The notes beneath the pieces were generated by a model. The model worked only from the letters and a program-made list of their open reading frames with translations, made no database searches and had not been told where the DNA came from. Shown here piece by piece: positions 14,184 to 17,255 of a stretch of DNA of 17,255 nt. A program made the translations under genes and the position numbers. Location of the stretch: contig CABUUK010000051.1 in NCBI GenBank assembly GCA_902494765.1, positions 1 through 17,255 of the forward strand. Direction: 5' to 3'. The DNA comes from an uncultured Collinsella sp. Lineage in GTDB: Bacteria > Actinomycetota > Coriobacteriia > Coriobacteriales > Coriobacteriaceae. Position 1 is the first letter of the stretch. Every line of letters begins with the position of its first letter.

Positions 14184-15146
14184 TCACGATTTTCTCAAGA
14201 TGTTCGTAATCCAGAGCAAAAGCGCGGTCTGAGAATCGGCCGAACCCTTGAGCGCGAGCTCCACATCGACCGCACCCTCGAGCGCTGCGACGAGCTCTGC
14301 CATCGAAAAGCGACGTGCCCAGGTCAGGTGATTCTTGACCTGCCAGGACTGGAGCTTGAGCGTTGCGGCCAGCTCACGACCCTGTCCGCGCGCATCGAGC
14401 GCCTTGGCGACGATAAGCTCGCGGATGCGGCCGCACAGCAATGTGTAAGTCCACACGTAGCTCTTGGCGGGCAGTAGATTGAAGAGCTCGAGCGAGCGGC
14501 GCATGTCACGGGCCGAGACCGCATTGAGAAAGTCCCAGGGTTGGACCTCTGCCGTACGTACAATCCAGCGCTCAACGTCGGCAAGCTCAATCTGGGGCGC
14601 CTCGACCATCTGGGCAAGCTTAGCCAAGTCGTTATCGAGCATGCGGGTGTTCTCGCCCGAGCGCGAAACGAGCTCTTCGGCGGCCGCCGTCGAGATCGAC
14701 TTGCCGTGCTGCGTCGCCATCTGCTGCACGCGGCGCGGTAGCTCCCAGCGCTTGGTACCGGAGCAATCGATCACCGCCTTCTTGTCGATCTTGGCGATCG
14801 CCTTATACAGGCGCGTGTTCTTGGCAAGCGAGTCGGCGATGATGAGACAAACCGTCGTGGGGCTGGGACTCGCCAGATAGTCGACAAGCGGCTCGGAGAT
14901 CGCTTTGGCGAGTTTTGAGCAGCCGTCAAGGATTACCAGGCGAAACTCGCTGCCCATGGGAAAGGTGTTGAGCGATCCGATAATCGACTCGATATCGGGG
15001 TCTTTGGTCATATCGCGCTCGTCGAGGTTGAACTCGACCATACCCGACTTTTCCAGACGCGCTTTCATACGCGAGACGGCGTGATCGCGCTTGACGCCGT
15101 CGGTACCGACGATCAGATATGCCGGCAACAGACTGGTTTCGGACAT
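14184..15146 (-). CDS. holA: DNA polymerase III delta subunit
   Basis: HolA opens and loads the beta sliding clamp as part of the clamp-loader complex. The 320-residue product has the AAA+-like N-terminal fold of delta (LLPAYLIVGTDGVKRDHAVSRM, residues 6-27; EFRLVILDGCSKL, 67-79; TTVCLIIADSLAKNTRLYK, 97-115). The conserved RSGENTRMLDNDLAKLAQM (162-180) and a helical collar domain follow. Length is typical of YqeN-type delta. ATG 15146 is preferred because GGGAGGGGAG lies just upstream and the N-terminus matches the family; ATG 15188 in frame would add 14 residues and lies on the candidate -10 box. comEC-holA-rpsT is a conserved order. Confidence 0.92.
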   Translation of the reverse strand: MSETSLLPAYLIVGTDGVKRDHAVSRMKARLEKSGMVEFNLDERDMTKDPDIESIIGSLNTFPMGSEFRLVILDGCSKLAKAISEPLVDYLASPSPTTVCLIIADSLAKNTRLYKAIAKIDKKAVIDCSGTKRWELPRRVQQMATQHGKSISTAAAEELVSRSGENTRMLDNDLAKLAQMVEAPQIELADVERWIVRTAEVQPWDFLNAVSARDMRRSLELFNLLPAKSYVWTYTLLCGRIRELIVAKALDARGQGRELAATLKLQSWQVKNHLTWARRFSMAELVAALEGAVDVELALKGSADSQTALLLWITNILRKS

Positions 15147-15186
15147 TGCGCTCCCCTCCCGCAGGCCTTCGTATTCGTTCCGTGCC

Positions 15187-15216
15187 ATTCTAGCCCAGGG
15201 GCCCACCACACGCCAA
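15187..15216 (-). promoter_or_regulatory. Candidate sigma-70-type promoter of holA
   Basis: In the comEC-holA gap, minus-strand TTGGCG (15216-15211) and TAGAAT (15192-15187) are 18 nt apart. The -10 box matches consensus at 5 of 6 positions and the -35 box at 3 of 6, including the TTG. The predicted start near 15180 gives a leader of about 34 nt containing the GGGAGG ribosome-binding site, so holA can be transcribed independently of comEC. Confidence 0.55.
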
Positions 15217-15224
15217 CGACGTCG

Positions 15225-17255
15225 TCACGGTCGCTGGCATCGCATCGCAAAGCCATTCGCAGTTGGCGTGACGGTAATGTCGCCGTGTTCGATAGTGCAC
15301 GCGAACACACCGCCCGCTTCCTTAACGGCATCGATGCAGGCATCGGACGGATGGCCGTATCGATTCCCCTCGCCCGCACTCGCAAGGGAAAGCTCAGGCT
15401 TCAAGACGTCCAGCAACTCACCATCGACTGAAACCTTAGAGCCGTGATGCCCAAGTTTAAGTACATCGATTTCCCCCACCTCCTGCACGAATTCCCGTTC
15501 TTGGTCGAGCTCGGCATCACCGGTGAGGAGCATACGCAGGCCCCTGCCTTCCTGAACATAGGAGAGCAGCAGGACAAGCGAGTCCTCATTTCCCTCGCCA
15601 TCCACGGACTCGAATGGCCACATCACGCGGGCGCAAAATGAGCCGATATCGACCGTATCCCCACGGCGCACCTGCCGATACTCAACGCCAGGTCGGTTCA
15701 ATACCTCGGCAGGAGCATCCTCCAGCGCATCCGCCGCCACGGCAATCGTTCCAACCGAAAACTGTTCGAGCACGGCAGGCAGACCACCCCAGTGGTCCTC
15801 ATCCCAATGCGTCACAAAGACGGCATCGATATGGTGCACGTTATTGCGAACCAACGCCGCCACCATGCGCTCGTCGAGCCCGCAGTCGACGAGTGCTACT
15901 GCGCCGCCCTGGCGGATAAGAATCGCATCGGCCTGGCCCACATCGAGCACCGTCACCGAAGGCGGAGCGAATCGATCCCAGTAGACGTACGGAATCGCAG
16001 CCAGGAGTACCAAGCATGCAAGCCCCACCGCCATAGGACGTGCACGGGGACGCGGCCACCAGACCAGCAGAACCGCCAGCAAACACGGCACTAGGTAAAT
16101 CCACATGCTATCGGGCGGCAAACTCACGGATGCACCCGGCACGGCGGCAAACAGCTGCTCGAAGAACAGTGCGCAACGGGCGGCAATCATGGGCACAATG
16201 AGCGCCCAAGTCCGCAAAGGTGCCACGAGCGAAAAGGGAACCAGCACAATCGACACAGCAAGCAGTACGCTCACCACCGGACCGATGACCGCATTTGCCA
16301 GCGGAGCAATGAGCGATAACGTACCAAAGGCGGGAATGGTAATGGGAAGTGTCGCCAATTGCGAGCACAGCGTGGCGGAAAGCATGCTGGCGACGCCCGA
16401 TGGAACACCCAGCTCACCCAAAGCGTAGGTCGCATAGGGGCAAAAGCACAGAATGGCTAAGACGCTGGCACATGAAAGCTGAAAGCCCATCTCGAACAGC
16501 ACCGTCGGCCGCAGTAGCACAAAGATGGACATGGTTACGAAGAGTGCCGATTCGCCGTGCCGGCGACGCCCCGCGCCGTTTACGACAAGCGTCGCGAACA
16601 CCATGCAGCACGCGCGCACGGCCGAAGGAGACGCGCCCGTAAAGGCAGCGTAGCCAACAAGCGTTATCGCCAATATCGCCCGCTGAAGACCACGTGAGCA
16701 CCGAGTCTTTTGCAATGCGCCCTCGATTACAAACCCCACGATAGCCAAATGGCTGCCCGAGACGGCGATAAGATGCGCCGTCCCCGTCACCGAAAACCAA
16801 TCGCCCGCCGGCTGGGCGCGCAGCTCGGCCGAACGACCGCAGGCGACACCGGCTATGAGCGCACGCGCCGGGTCGGTCGCAGGCGCAATGGACGCAAGCA
16901 GCCCATTTCGCAGCCGAAGCAGCGGCCCCGGAGAGCCCTCATCGACCGGCACAATCCGAACGGCTTGAACCTTGCGCACCTCGCCTCGGAGCACGCGCGA
17001 TCGTCCATATGCATCGTTCTCAAAACGTGAAACGCGACCGATAACACGCACGTGCGCCCCGACCTTGAGCTCGCGGTCACACGATAGGCGAACCGTTGCC
17101 AAGTTCTTACCGTCCGCGCGTGCCCCGCAGGTATAGGAATACACGTCGTCGTTTATGGATGGATCACCCTGCACGACAAACTCGAGGCTGCTTGCCGCTC
17201 GACCGTCGAGCGCCTTCGAGGCGCCTAGCGTGCCCACAGCCCACCACGCCGAGAC
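15225..17255 (-). CDS. comEC: ComEC/Rec2 DNA-uptake channel protein, N-terminus cut by window edge
   Basis: ComEC forms the inner-membrane channel that brings single-stranded DNA into the cell during transformation. The frame is open to the right edge, so the start lies outside. Visible residues (numbered from the internal GTG at 17237) include an OB-fold-like segment (about 20-98). The multi-span competence domain (about 105-420) follows, with HLIAVSGSHLAIVG (155-168) and the GASPSAVRA motif (201-209). Last is a C-terminal metallo-beta-lactamase-type domain with LDVGQADAILI (431-441), THWDEDHWGG (476-485), LTGDAE (571-576) and LKLGHHGS (593-600). The nuclease-type metal ligands are intact. 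DVGQA replaces the usual DVGQG. Typical ComEC has another 50-100 N-terminal residues with membrane helices, which is what is missing. The gene precedes holA as in many Firmicutes. Confidence 0.94.
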   Translation of the reverse strand, partial: VSAWWAVGTLGASKALDGRAASSLEFVVQGDPSINDDVYSYTCGARADGKNLATVRLSCDRELKVGAHVRVIGRVSRFENDAYGRSRVLRGEVRKVQAVRIVPVDEGSPGPLLRLRNGLLASIAPATDPARALIAGVACGRSAELRAQPAGDWFSVTGTAHLIAVSGSHLAIVGFVIEGALQKTRCSRGLQRAILAITLVGYAAFTGASPSAVRACCMVFATLVVNGAGRRRHGESALFVTMSIFVLLRPTVLFEMGFQLSCASVLAILCFCPYATYALGELGVPSGVASMLSATLCSQLATLPITIPAFGTLSLIAPLANAVIGPVVSVLLAVSIVLVPFSLVAPLRTWALIVPMIAARCALFFEQLFAAVPGASVSLPPDSMWIYLVPCLLAVLLVWWPRPRARPMAVGLACLVLLAAIPYVYWDRFAPPSVTVLDVGQADAILIRQGGAVALVDCGLDERMVAALVRNNVHHIDAVFVTHWDEDHWGGLPAVLEQFSVGTIAVAADALEDAPAEVLNRPGVEYRQVRRGDTVDIGSFCARVMWPFESVDGEGNEDSLVLLLSYVQEGRGLRMLLTGDAELDQEREFVQEVGEIDVLKLGHHGSKVSVDGELLDVLKPELSLASAGEGNRYGHPSDACIDAVKEAGGVFACTIEHGDITVTPTANGFAMRCQRP

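Noticed and set aside
1..17255. Mobile elements, CRISPR arrays, tRNA or rRNA genes
   Set aside because: No transposase or integrase frame, no direct-repeat array and no tRNA-like cloverleaf was recognised; coding genes fill nearly all of the window.

Overview
The window is a run of 16 protein-coding genes, all on the minus strand and all widely conserved housekeeping genes. It carries no mobile element, CRISPR array, tRNA or rRNA that I can see. The DNA is moderately GC-rich. The gene order follows the comEC-holA-rpsT-lepA-hemW-...-mtaB-...-phoH-ybeY-dgkA-era-recO cluster best known from Firmicutes. The GC-rich codon use, frequent GTG starts and actinobacterial-style DnaJ and Era features suggest a Coriobacteriia-type actinobacterium, possibly Collinsella. 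That assignment is inference from gene order and protein flavour, not a search result.

In the direction of transcription (high to low coordinates) the layout is as follows. comEC (cut by the right edge) is the DNA-uptake channel. holA (DNA polymerase III delta) has its own good-looking promoter. rpsT (S20) has its own promoter, leader and a strong terminator. lepA, dusB and hemW are tightly packed. Then come two different dnaJ genes in tandem. mtaB, phoH, ybeY, dgkA, era and recO form a tight block with gaps of at most 15 nt or short overlaps. rpsO (S15) has a structured leader and a terminator. pnp (PNPase) has a structured leader and its 3' end lies beyond the left edge. The longest gene-free stretch is about 149 bp (rpsO-pnp), so no region over 300 bp lacks a gene.

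Functionally this is mainly a translation and RNA-maintenance neighbourhood. Two ribosomal proteins, ribosome assembly and quality control (Era, YbeY, LepA), tRNA modification (MtaB, DusB) and RNA decay (PNPase) sit with DNA repair and replication factors (RecO, HolA), a lipid kinase (DgkA), a PhoH ATPase, a heme chaperone (HemW) and the J-proteins.

The most unusual item is the first dnaJ (8431..9534). It keeps the J domain, the Gly/Phe region and all four zinc-binding repeats, but the second C-terminal beta domain and dimerisation tail are replaced by roughly 100 residues with about three hydrophobic, probably membrane-spanning, segments. It is followed directly by a full-length canonical dnaJ. 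The pair stands where Firmicutes carry hrcA-grpE-dnaK-dnaJ, and no dnaK or grpE lies in the window. Other points of interest are structured leaders before pnp, rpsO and rpsT, a probably leaderless lepA mRNA, and an acidic N-terminal extension with an altered G4 motif in Era.
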